Position numbers and translations under genes: made by a program
The notes under the pieces: generated by a model
The model's database searches: none
Seen by the model: the letters and a program-made list of their open reading frames with translations, nothing else
What the model was told of the DNA's origin: nothing
Shown: one piece after another, positions 1 through 6,275 of the stretch
Layout of the letters: the number at the start of each line of letters is the position of its first letter
How positions within the stretch are numbered: the stretch's first letter is position 1
NCBI GenBank assembly: GCA_964546585.1
Contig: CAZJKE010000044.1
Span: forward strand, 1-13,650
DNA: 13,650 bases
Source: CAZJKE01 sp964546585
GTDB taxonomy: Bacteria; Planctomycetota; Phycisphaerae; Phycisphaerales; SM1A02
Reading direction: 5' to 3'

Positions 1-77
1 AGGATGTGACCGATGATGGCTTGGTGGATGTCAGCGATCTGCTGGCAATTATCGCTGCATGGGGCCCCTGCCCGTAA
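1..77 (+). CDS. C-terminal end of a secreted dockerin-type (EF-hand-like repeat) protein, 5' part outside window
   Basis: Only the last 24 codons (frame starting at base 3) and the TAA at 75-77 are present. They read DVTDDGLVDVSDLLAIIAAW and then GPCP. This is the calcium-binding loop D-x-T-D-D-G-x-V-D plus a hydrophobic helix and a terminal W-G-P-C-P, the dockerin-type tail that closes many large secreted proteins of Phycisphaerae. In cellulosomes dockerins bind cohesins; in planctomycetes the partner and role are not settled, and sorting or surface anchoring is an inference. The tail resembles the C-terminus of the beta-helix protein at 7649-8752. Nothing can be said about the missing N-terminal part. 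Confidence 0.8.
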   Translation, partial: DVTDDGLVDVSDLLAIIAAWGPCP

Positions 78-121
78 CGCAACTCTCCAGCCCTTTCAGA
101 TTCGCCGCCTCCTGCCAGTGG

Positions 122-127
122 TATGAT
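122..127 (+). promoter_or_regulatory. Candidate -10 box (TATGAT) for the lipoprotein-pqiA-MCE-ebo operon
   Basis: TATGAT matches the sigma-70 -10 consensus at five of six positions and lies in the loop of the 107-143 hairpin. Transcription would start near 133-135, leaving a leader of about 15 nt that still carries AGGAGG. No good -35 hexamer is seen at the right distance, so this is tentative. Confidence 0.35.
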
Positions 128-136
128 CCCACTGGC

Positions 137-142
137 AGGAGG
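137..142 (+). promoter_or_regulatory. Shine-Dalgarno AGGAGG deciding the lipoprotein start at 150
   Basis: A perfect AGGAGG sits 7 nt before the ATG at 150. It favours that start over the ATG at 123, which would add nine residues ahead of the signal peptide. The same bases form part of the right arm of the 15-bp hairpin. Confidence 0.7.
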
Positions 143-149
143 CTGTCTT

Positions 150-590
150 ATGAGAACACTTGTATTGTCCATCTTCGTCCCCGCGGTTCTGCTGGCAGGC
201 TGTAGTTCTGGCGGCAATGCCGACAAGACCATGCAGGCAAACCGCGCGGTGCTGCAAGCAGACGCAACGCAGGTCAAGAAGGTGAGCATCAGCGATCTGC
301 GCGCTGCCTACTTGGACGAATCCTCCGACGAATCGTGGACAGGCGCCGTCGTGGAGATTTCCGGCACAGTGGTCGCATTCGCGATGTCCAAAAAAGGGCT
401 CTATTCCGTCACGCTGAGCGATGGCAGTAACGATGCGGTGTGCATCTTCGATGCATCCCTCGCATCCGCGATTGGCGAAGGTCGCCCCGTACGCGCAGAG
501 GCGACCCTGGCCGTGCAGGGTCAATGTGGCGAGGCAGGCATGTTTGCATCAAGTCCATTCCAGCTCGACGGGTGCAGGCTCGTCGACTGA
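150..590 (+). CDS. Small lipoprotein with probable OB-fold (tRNA_anti-like) domain
   Basis: The product is 146 aa. Residues 2-17 form a lipoprotein signal peptide ending in the lipobox L-L-A-G-C, with Cys18 as the lipidated residue, followed by SSGG. A low-complexity linker leads to a domain at about 45-146 with short beta-strands (VVEISGTV, YSVTLSDG, AVCIF, RPVRAEATL) and a C-terminal CRLVD, the layout of the OB-fold tRNA_anti-like family of bacterial lipoproteins. Its molecular role is unknown in that family. It is the first gene of the block, 20 nt before a PqiA-like gene and two genes before an MCE protein. It thus occupies a place like that of the lipoprotein PqiC in PqiABC, but I see no similarity to PqiC itself. 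Start chosen from the AGGAGG at 137-142. The family assignment is by strand pattern only. Confidence 0.75.
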   Translation: MRTLVLSIFVPAVLLAGCSSGGNADKTMQANRAVLQADATQVKKVSISDLRAAYLDESSDESWTGAVVEISGTVVAFAMSKKGLYSVTLSDGSNDAVCIFDASLASAIGEGRPVRAEATLAVQGQCGEAGMFASSPFQLDGCRLVD

Positions 591-610
591 ACTCGTCACG
601 GAACACCGCC

Positions 611-1096
611 ATGCCAATGCGCATTCAACGGACAATGGCGATCTCGCTGGCTGCCCTCATCCTGTTCATCCCCGCAAACACGCTGCCGATTCTTCGCATC
701 ACCGCCATGGGCCATGAAACAAGCGGCACAATCTGGCAAGGTGTTGTTTCGCTTTGGGACGGAGGCACACGCAGTGTTGCGGTGCTTGTCCTCCTTTGCA
801 GCATCGTCATTCCGCTCGGGAAACTCATCGGCCTGTTCTATCTTTGCGGGACATGGCGAACCAGGGCTGGCGAGAAACTCCTCCGCACTATTGAAGTCAT
901 CGGCCGCTGGTCGATGCTTGATGTCTTCCTCGTATCCATCCTCGTTGCGCTGGTGAAACTTGGCGACATCGCCCGTGTCACTCCCGGCCCGGGGTTGCTG
1001 GCGTTCGCTGCCGTTGTGGTGTTGACGATGATCGCTTCGGCGACCCTGAATCCGAATGCGCTTCGTTCCGGCAAGGAGCCTTCGCGTGCGGGATGA
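611..1096 (+). CDS. PqiA-like integral inner-membrane protein, single PqiA domain
   Basis: The product is 161 aa, about one half of the two-domain PqiA of E. coli. Membrane segments are seen near residues 8-26 (with the PANTLPI motif), 52-76 (with the IPLGKL motif), 100-118 (SMLDVFLVSILVALVKLG) and 126-145. The motifs P-A-N-x-L-P and W-S-M-L-D-V-F are typical of the paraquat-inducible protein A family. PqiA proteins pair with MCE-domain PqiB proteins for lipid movement between membranes, and an MCE gene follows here with an 11-nt overlap. The ATG at 611 is in frame and directly precedes the first membrane helix; ATG 617 is an alternative. Longer upstream starts would lie inside the lipoprotein gene. 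No strong ribosome site is visible, so translational coupling to the lipoprotein is possible. Confidence 0.85.
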   Translation: MPMRIQRTMAISLAALILFIPANTLPILRITAMGHETSGTIWQGVVSLWDGGTRSVAVLVLLCSIVIPLGKLIGLFYLCGTWRTRAGEKLLRTIEVIGRWSMLDVFLVSILVALVKLGDIARVTPGPGLLAFAAVVVLTMIASATLNPNALRSGKEPSRAG

Positions 1097-1928
1097 CCGA
1101 ACTTCGATCTCGGTCGCATGGATCATGCCCGTCATTGCGGTCCTCGTCGCGGCCGTCCTGTTTCTGCAATGGATGGGTGATCGTGGCCCGCGAATAGAGG
1201 TTGCCTTTGCAGACGCCAATGGCCTGGAAATCAATGCGCCGATCATGTTCCGCGGCGTGTCGGTCGGGCACGTTGTTGACACGCACATCGATGACGACCT
1301 CTCTCGGGTCATCGTCACGGCAAGGCTTCATGCATCGGCCGCTGACCTTGCCCGTACGGACTCCAAGTGGTGGGTTGTCGGGCCGCGGGTCACGCTGTCG
1401 GGCGTATCCGGACTTGAGACGATCATGGGCCCCCGATACCTCGCTGTGCAGCCGGGCAGTGGCGAACCTGCCACCGTCTTCGAGGGCCTTGCCAACCCGC
1501 CTCCACTGTCTCCAGATACGCCGGGTCGATCGTTTCTGTTGATGGCCGAGGGCGCCGGTTCACTTGAGAGCGGCGCGCCGGTGTTCTTTCGAGGAATCCG
1601 CGTGGGATCTGTTGCGGAAGTACATCTGTCGAGCGAGGCGAATGTCGTGCAGGTACGTATTTTTGTTCCCGAACCATTTGATCGCCTGATCCGCACGAAC
1701 ACGCGGTTCTGGGCGGCTGGCGGTTTTTCCATGAACCTTGGATTCACCGGATTGCGATTCCAGACCGACCCACTTTCATCACTCCTCCGCGGCGGCGTCT
1801 CGTTTGCGACACCCGACCGGCCAGCCGATCAGGCACCCGACGGATTTGCGTTTTCACTTGCGGACGACGTCGATGAAGATTGGCTCGAGTGGTCGCCACG
1901 CATCGACCTTGAGGATGATGGCACATGA
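1086..1928 (+). CDS. MCE/MlaD-domain protein, PqiB-like, with two MCE domains
   Basis: The product is 280 aa from a GTG start. AAGGAG at 1073-1078 lies 7 nt upstream of the GTG, which decides this start over the in-frame ATG at 1056. One N-terminal transmembrane anchor lies at about residues 11-28. MCE domain 1 covers about 35-115 (IEVAFADANGLEINAPIMFR, GVSVGHV, GLETIMGPRYLAVQPG), and a second, more divergent MCE domain covers about 146-230 (GAPVFFRGIRVGSVAEVHL). MCE proteins form hexameric rings or tubes that carry hydrophobic molecules across the periplasm. E. coli PqiB has three MCE domains and a long coiled-coil needle; this protein is about half that size. As in Pqi systems there is no ABC ATPase nearby. 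Its stop overlaps the EboD start (ATGA), tying the transport module to the ebo genes. Confidence 0.85.
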   Translation: MRDDRTSISVAWIMPVIAVLVAAVLFLQWMGDRGPRIEVAFADANGLEINAPIMFRGVSVGHVVDTHIDDDLSRVIVTARLHASAADLARTDSKWWVVGPRVTLSGVSGLETIMGPRYLAVQPGSGEPATVFEGLANPPPLSPDTPGRSFLLMAEGAGSLESGAPVFFRGIRVGSVAEVHLSSEANVVQVRIFVPEPFDRLIRTNTRFWAAGGFSMNLGFTGLRFQTDPLSSLLRGGVSFATPDRPADQAPDGFAFSLADDVDEDWLEWSPRIDLEDDGT

Positions 1929-3043
1929 CCAATGCCGTTGATGCAACATTCTCGGTCAGTTGGACGCACCGCCTGAGGTTCACGCACGGTGTTTTCGCCA
2001 GCGGAAGCGTGTTGGACGAGATCATTGCTGCCGAATCGCCACCTCGCGTGCTCAGCGTCATCGATGACGGCCTTGCAGGCGAGAATCCTGCCTTCGTAGA
2101 GGACATGTGTGCATGGGCCATGCGAATGGGCCAGTCATGTGTCGAAGACCCGCTGCTGGTTCCGGGTGGAGAGGCGACAAAGAACACCGGCGAGACCGTG
2201 CGTGCTGTGCTGCAGGCGGTCGAACAACACGGTCTTTGCAGGCGATCCTGCGTACTTGTTGCAGGCGGCGGCGCCGTGTTGGATGCCGTGGGCTACGCGG
2301 CGTCCATCGCCCATCGCGGCGTTCGCCTCGTGCGGCTTCCAAGTACGTCCCTTGCGCAGTGCGATTCCGGCGTCGGGGTCAAGAACGGAGTCAATCTCTT
2401 CGGGAAGAAAAACTTCACCGGCGTCTTTGATCCGCCGCTTGCCGTCATCAACGACTTCGACCTGTTGAAGTCGCTGGACGATCGGCATTGGCGAAGTGGA
2501 CTCAGCGAAGCAGTCAAGGTCGCGGTCATCAAGGACAGCGCTCTCTTCGATGACATTGAGTCCTCGGCCGACCGGCTTGTCGATCGCGATCAGCATGTAA
2601 TGGAGGATGTCGTTCGGCGGTCAGCGCTCCTGCATTTCAGACACATCACCGATGGGGGCGATCCGTTCGAACTGCTGGCTGCCCGTCCGCTGGACTTTGG
2701 TCACTGGTCGGCGCACAAGTTGGAACAGATGACAGAGAACGAATTGACCCATGGCGAAGCCGTGTCCGTCGGCCTCGCCCTTGATCTCGTGTGCGCGGAA
2801 CTGCTTGGGATCCTGGATGCAGCAGTCGTCGAACGGATTCTCGGCGTATTGCAGCGGCTCCGACTGCCAATCGCACACCCTGCCCTCTCTGATTCGGCGC
2901 AGCTGTTGGAGGGTATAGAGGAGTTCCGAGAGCATCTCGGCGGCAGGTTGACCCTGCTCATGCTGAGCGGGATCGGCAGTTCGTGCGAGATCCACGCACT
3001 GGATGGCGACATCGTCGCCCGAGCAGCCGATCGCCTCCTGTAG
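1925..3043 (+). CDS. eboD: EboD: 3-dehydroquinate-synthase-like enzyme of the ebo cluster
   Basis: The product is 372 aa of the DHQ synthase/sugar-phosphate cyclase fold. Visible motifs are the NAD-binding PGGEATKN (about 79-86), GGGAVLDAVGYAASIAHRGV, and PSTSLAQCDSGVGVKNGVN. The three zinc ligands of the family are kept: Glu195 in SGLSEAVK, His260 in DFGHWSAHKLE and His276 in THGEAVSVG. The His-His spacing of 16 equals that in characterised DHQ synthases. The gene context (TatD-like, TIM-barrel, UbiA-like and phosphatase-like genes) identifies it as EboD rather than shikimate-pathway AroB. Its substrate is unknown; ebo genes are needed for moving a precursor to the periplasm in scytonemin producers. 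The ATG overlaps the MCE stop by 4 nt, implying coupled translation. Confidence 0.88.
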   Translation: MTNAVDATFSVSWTHRLRFTHGVFASGSVLDEIIAAESPPRVLSVIDDGLAGENPAFVEDMCAWAMRMGQSCVEDPLLVPGGEATKNTGETVRAVLQAVEQHGLCRRSCVLVAGGGAVLDAVGYAASIAHRGVRLVRLPSTSLAQCDSGVGVKNGVNLFGKKNFTGVFDPPLAVINDFDLLKSLDDRHWRSGLSEAVKVAVIKDSALFDDIESSADRLVDRDQHVMEDVVRRSALLHFRHITDGGDPFELLAARPLDFGHWSAHKLEQMTENELTHGEAVSVGLALDLVCAELLGILDAAVVERILGVLQRLRLPIAHPALSDSAQLLEGIEEFREHLGGRLTLLMLSGIGSSCEIHALDGDIVARAADRLL

Positions 3044-3046
3044 AAT
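3041..3046 (+). promoter_or_regulatory. Candidate internal -10 box (TAGAAT) for leaderless transcription of the small gene at 3054
   Basis: TAGAAT starts with the TAG stop codon of eboD and ends 7 nt before the ATG at 3054, the spacing expected for a leaderless mRNA. There is no recognisable -35 box. The same -10 to ATG geometry is seen at 8973 and 11761, which is the main support. Confidence 0.3.
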
Positions 3047-3053
3047 CGGGGAC

Positions 3054-3323
3054 ATGTCGAACTCCCCGGTCATCGATCGGTACTTCTTGGAGCACCGCGC
3101 AAAGGTGTTGGATGTAGCGGCGTTCCTGGACCGCATTGATCGCGCGGGCGAAGATGCCGGCGACTTCAGGCTCGCGGCGCTCAGACAGTGCATCGAAGTG
3201 CTCCTCGAAGATGAGCCCGGGCGAGCAGAGCGTGTGCTCCGCGTTCTGAGCGATCCATCCAGCGATCCGATTGAGCGGGCCGGCACGAAAGGCGCTACCG
3301 GCGCGTGCCCGCCGGAGAATTGA
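3054..3323 (+). CDS. Small helical hypothetical protein inside the ebo cluster
   Basis: The product is 89 aa, acidic, and predicted mostly helical by eye. Residues about 5-30 (RYFLEHRAKVLDVAAFLDRI) and 37-65 (FRLAALRQCIEVLL and GRAERVLRVLSD) look like two or three amphipathic helices, followed by a short tail. There are no membrane segments, signal peptide or Cys pairs. It lies between eboD and eboB, 10 nt after the first and with its TGA overlapping the eboB ATG (TGATG), so it is surely coexpressed. I do not recognise the family with confidence. EboA, the one ebo component otherwise missing here, is usually much longer and I see no similarity to it; this protein could be a lineage-specific substitute or an accessory factor. 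Confidence 0.7.
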   Translation: MSNSPVIDRYFLEHRAKVLDVAAFLDRIDRAGEDAGDFRLAALRQCIEVLLEDEPGRAERVLRVLSDPSSDPIERAGTKGATGACPPEN

Positions 3324-4123
3324 TGCCCTACATCGACCCGCACATCCACATGGTCTCGCGGACGACCGATGACTATGAGCGTATGGCGTTAGCCGGATGC
3401 GTTGCCATAACGGAGCCGGCGTTCTGGGCAGGTTTCGATCGCAGTAGCGTGCAGGGGTTCTACGACTATTTCAGGCAGTTGACTGAATTCGAACCCACCC
3501 GCGCACGCCAGTACGGCATCCAGCATCACTGCTGGCTCTGCATCAACCCAAAGGAAGCCGAGGACCCCGCCTTTGCCCGCGAGGTTATCGACATCATCCC
3601 ATCGTTTCTTGATTGCGACACCGTGCTTGGCATCGGTGAGATCGGGTTGAACAAGAACAGTCGCAATGAGTTGTTGATTCTGGAGGAACAACTCGCGCTT
3701 GCGGAGCGGCTGGACCAACTTGTGCTCGTCCACACGCCACATCTCGAAGACAAGTTGAAGGGCACCATGCTGATCATGGATGCCGTCGGGAACACCAAAC
3801 TCGACCCTGCTCGGGTACTGATCGACCATGTGGAGGAACACACCGTCGCTGCTGTTCTCGACCGTGGGTTCTGGGCGGGCATGACGCTCTATCCCGATTC
3901 GAAATGCACGCCTCAGCGGGCGGCCGACATCATCGAGATGTACGGGACCGATCGCCTCTGGATCAACTCCGCAGGCGACTGGGGACCCAGTGACCCGCTT
4001 TCAGTACCGAAATGCCGCGTCGAAATGGCGGCAAGAGGACACGATGCCGAGATCATCGACACCATTTCATACGGTAATCCATTGAAGTTCCTGTCACAGA
4101 GCGGTCGTTTTTCGATCGGTTGA
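3323..4123 (+). CDS. eboB: EboB: TatD-like metal-dependent hydrolase of the ebo cluster
   Basis: The product is 266 aa, amidohydrolase/TatD fold. The N-terminal metal motif is D-P-H-I-H (His7, His9), followed by MVSRTTDDYERMALAGCVAI. Further metal-site candidates are Glu106 in GIGEIGLNK, His137 and His140 in HTPH, His169 in IDHVEEHT and Asp219 in NSAGDWGPSD, so the full TatD-type metal centre appears intact. The stretches EPAFWAGFDRS, CINPKEAEDP, HTPHLEDKLKGT and GFWAGMTLYPDSKCTP are strongly characteristic of the ebo TatD-like subfamily, not of housekeeping TatD DNase. The natural substrate is unknown. The ATG at 3323 is preceded by GGAG and overlaps the previous stop; an in-frame GTG at 3305 would add six residues without a good ribosome site. 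Confidence 0.9.
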   Translation: MPYIDPHIHMVSRTTDDYERMALAGCVAITEPAFWAGFDRSSVQGFYDYFRQLTEFEPTRARQYGIQHHCWLCINPKEAEDPAFAREVIDIIPSFLDCDTVLGIGEIGLNKNSRNELLILEEQLALAERLDQLVLVHTPHLEDKLKGTMLIMDAVGNTKLDPARVLIDHVEEHTVAAVLDRGFWAGMTLYPDSKCTPQRAADIIEMYGTDRLWINSAGDWGPSDPLSVPKCRVEMAARGHDAEIIDTISYGNPLKFLSQSGRFSIG

Positions 4124-4126
4124 GCG

Positions 4127-5379
4127 ATGCTCGGCTACTGCACCAATGTCCACGCCGGCGGCGATCTCGCGGCGACGATGCAGGCGCTGGAAACCCATGC
4201 GGTCGCGGTTCGTGACTTGCATACGCCGAACGATATTCTTCCAATCGGACTCTGGCTGTCGGGCGCAGTGTCCCGCGAAGTTGATGCAGCGGAACTTGTT
4301 GATCGGCTGGCCTCGTTGCGACTGCAAGTGTTCACGATGAACGGATTTCCATTCGGTGACTTTCATCAGAAGCAAGTCGGCCGCGATGTGTATGCACCCG
4401 ACTGGCGCACCGAGGAACGGCTCGACTACACGCTCCGCCTCGCTGGCATTCTGTCGCACTTGATGCCGGGAACATCCGCGGGCATCTCGACGCTGCCGCT
4501 TGGGTGGGGTGAGGGATGGTCAGATGACGAAGCCGCCGCAAACATGCTTCGCCAATGCGTGCAGGGGCTTGCTGATCTCGAAGACCGAACCGGCCAGTGT
4601 GTTCATCTGGACATCGAACCGGAGCCGGGTTGCAGAATTCAATGCGGAACCGATCTTGCCGCGTTCGTGCTGCGCTGGTTTGATGACGACACCAGTCGCA
4701 GGTACATCCGCGTGTGCCATGACACGGCGCATGCCGCCGTCATGCGGGAGTCAGCGGAATCGGCGATCGCGGCGTATGCGTCGGCCGGGCTCCAGATCGG
4801 CAAGGTACAGGTGTCCGCTGNNNNNNNNNNNNNNNNNNNNNNNNNNNNNNNNNNNNNNNNNNNNNNNNNNNNNNNNNNNNNNNNNNNNNNNNNNNNNNNN
4901 NNNNNNNNNNNNNNNNNNNNATCGCGGCGTATGCGTCGGCCGGGCTCCAGATCGGCAAGGTACAGGTGTCCGCTGCTGTTGCTGCGGACTTCACTGGCAA
5001 GAATGGTGATGCGTGGAGTGCCGTGCAGACTCTGAACGAGGGCCGGTATCTGCATCAAACGACAGTCGAAGATGGTGACCGTGTGTCATTCTTTACCGAC
5101 CTTCCTGCTGCGTTGGATGGAGGTCCGCGGGGCAACTGGCGGGTGCACTTCCATGTTCCGGTCAATAGCGACCACTTCGGACCGCTCGGCACAACGCAGA
5201 GCGACTTGATTCGCTCCATTCCCCTGCTTGCCGAGGCCGGGGCGAGTAACTGGGAAGTCGAAACCTACACATGGGATGTCGTTCCCAATTCGATGCGCGG
5301 CGAGAGTCTGCCAAAGTCAATCGCCCGCGAACTCGACTGGACAGCGTCGCAACTTCGGAAGGTCGCGATCCATGAGTGA
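4127..5379 (+). CDS. eboE: EboE: xylose-isomerase-like TIM-barrel protein, interrupted by an assembly gap
   Basis: The 5' part (4127-4820) reads MLGYCTNVHAGGDL..., a TIM-barrel of the sugar phosphate isomerase/epimerase (AP endonuclease 2) type. Candidate metal or acid/base residues are Glu164 in VHLDIEPEPG and His198, Asp199 and His202 in VCHDTAHAA. The 3' part contains RVHFHVPVNSDHFGPLGTTQ and ends at TGA 5377-5379. Between them are 100 N and a second copy of 55 bp. Removing 155 nt (100 N plus one copy) puts both halves in the same frame and gives a continuous 365-aa protein reading IGKVQVSAAVAADFTGK across the joint. The gene is therefore probably intact in the organism. This is the metabolite traffic protein EboE; the reaction is not known. 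It starts 3 nt after eboB and overlaps eboC by 8 nt. Confidence 0.87.
4766..4820 (+). repeat. Left copy of 55-bp direct repeat flanking the N gap
   Basis: This 55-bp sequence, starting atcgcggcgtatgcgtcggc, ends exactly where the run of N begins. It is identical to 4921-4975. It codes for eboE residues around IAAYASAGLQIGKVQVSA. The two copies are best read as one genomic sequence duplicated by scaffolding. Confidence 0.95.
4821..4920. other. 100-N scaffold gap, probably of true size minus 55 bp (contig overlap)
   Basis: Exactly 100 N, the default spacer for a join of unknown length. Both flanks carry the same 55 bp with the outer ends set flush to the gap, as happens when contigs sharing a k-mer-sized end are scaffolded without merging. 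Frame arithmetic in eboE agrees that nothing is missing. Confidence 0.95.
4921..4975 (+). repeat. Right copy of 55-bp direct repeat flanking the N gap
   Basis: Identical to 4766-4820 and starting at the first base after the N run. See the gap entry for why this is taken as a scaffolding artefact and not a biological duplication. Confidence 0.95.
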
Positions 5380-6274
5380 TGCTCGCGATTGGTTGCAGAT
5401 CCTGCGGTGTTCCAATATCGGCACCGTCATCAGCAATGCGCTGGTCGGTTCGGCGTTGGCAGGCGTTGCCTATCACAATCGTTGGGAAGGCGTGTTGGTC
5501 GCGCCGAGACGGCAGACCGCAGGCGTACTCATCCTTGCCATGATCGTTCTGCTTGCGTTCTACCTTGGCGGCATGGTGCTCAACGACGCGGCAGACGCCG
5601 ATCGGGACAGCCTGAACAGGCCAGAGCGGCCGATTCCCCGCGGGGAGATCGACCGGCGAACCGCGTGGTGGACCGGGTTTGTGCTGGTCGCCGGTGGGGC
5701 CGCGCTCGCGGCGATCGGTGGCATGACTGCCGCGATGATCGGACTGGCCATGGCCGCGGCGGTCATCGCCTACACATTCTTGCACCAGTTTTCGATTCTC
5801 GGCGTGGTGTTGATGGCGATGTGCCGTACTCTGGTGTATCCCCTCGCAGCGGCCATCATGTTCTCGGAGGTCGCCTGGTCCGAAGCCTTGATGCTCGCCG
5901 GAGGCCTTGCGTTCTATACCGCCATCGTCACGGTCACAGCGAAATGCGAGGCGTCAGCTGCACCTTCCATGCGGTTCCTGCCTGCGGCAACCCTGCTTGC
6001 CGCGGCCATTCCAGCCGCTGCCCTCACCCCATCGACAGCGGTGCCGTGGGTCGTCGCCACGCTCCTTCTGTTCACCCTCTGGATCGGATTCGTTCTGTAT
6101 CAAACCACGACCCAACCTGCCGAATTCGGTGATGCAGTCAACAATCTTCTGGCGGGATTCTGTCTCTTGGATGTCGTCTATCTTGTTGCGCTGGATGAGA
6201 TCGCACTTGCCGTCGTCGCCGCGATATGCTTCGTATTGACGGTCGCGGCCCATCGCCGCCTCTCCGGAACCTGA
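5372..6274 (+). CDS. eboC: EboC: UbiA-like integral membrane prenyltransferase-family protein
   Basis: The product is 300 aa with about eight or nine hydrophobic segments, as in the UbiA superfamily. The first aspartate motif N-D-x-x-D-x-x-x-D is present at Asn71-Asp79 (NDAADADRD), followed by LNRPERPIPRGEI, both diagnostic for UbiA-like enzymes that bind a prenyl diphosphate through magnesium. The second aspartate-rich motif expected between later helices is not obvious; that region reads YTAIVTVTAKCEAS. Activity is thus uncertain, and the protein may bind or transport a substrate instead. The ATG at 5372 overlaps the eboE stop by 8 nt and has GGAAGG at 5357-5362; longer upstream starts would be buried inside eboE. 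EboF starts 1 nt after its stop. Confidence 0.88.
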   Translation: MSDARDWLQILRCSNIGTVISNALVGSALAGVAYHNRWEGVLVAPRRQTAGVLILAMIVLLAFYLGGMVLNDAADADRDSLNRPERPIPRGEIDRRTAWWTGFVLVAGGAALAAIGGMTAAMIGLAMAAAVIAYTFLHQFSILGVVLMAMCRTLVYPLAAAIMFSEVAWSEALMLAGGLAFYTAIVTVTAKCEASAAPSMRFLPAATLLAAAIPAAALTPSTAVPWVVATLLLFTLWIGFVLYQTTTQPAEFGDAVNNLLAGFCLLDVVYLVALDEIALAVVAAICFVLTVAAHRRLSGT

Positions 6275-6275
6275 C

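Larger units (their letters stand above)
107..143. repeat. Perfect 15-bp inverted repeat (hairpin) between the dockerin gene and the lipoprotein gene
   Basis: Arms at 107-121 (gcctcctgccagtgg) and 129-143 are exact reverse complements with a 7-nt loop (122-128). It begins 29 nt after the upstream stop, a position expected for a terminator, but no U-tract follows. The right arm contains the AGGAGG Shine-Dalgarno of the lipoprotein gene, and the loop holds a TATGAT -10-like hexamer, so it may also control the downstream gene. Confidence 0.75.

Noticed and set aside
150..590. PqiC-type (DUF330-like) lipoprotein
   Set aside because: The position suits PqiC, but the short beta-rich domain looks like an OB-fold and lacks PqiC-like sequence.
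596..1318. Long open frame on the minus strand across the PqiA/MCE junction
   Set aside because: Its Arg/His/Asp-rich, low-complexity translation has no domain features and it lies antisense to two genes with clear family motifs.
1925..3043. Housekeeping 3-dehydroquinate synthase (AroB)
   Set aside because: The zinc ligands and NAD motifs fit the fold, but the neighbours are the other ebo genes, not shikimate genes, and the active-site surroundings (PSTSLAQCDSGVGVKNGVN) fit the ebo branch as far as I can judge.
4766..4975. 55-bp direct repeats as a biological duplication, attachment sites or transposon target repeats
   Set aside because: Both copies are flush with a 100-N spacer and removal of one copy plus the gap restores the eboE frame; a contig overlap is the simpler reading.
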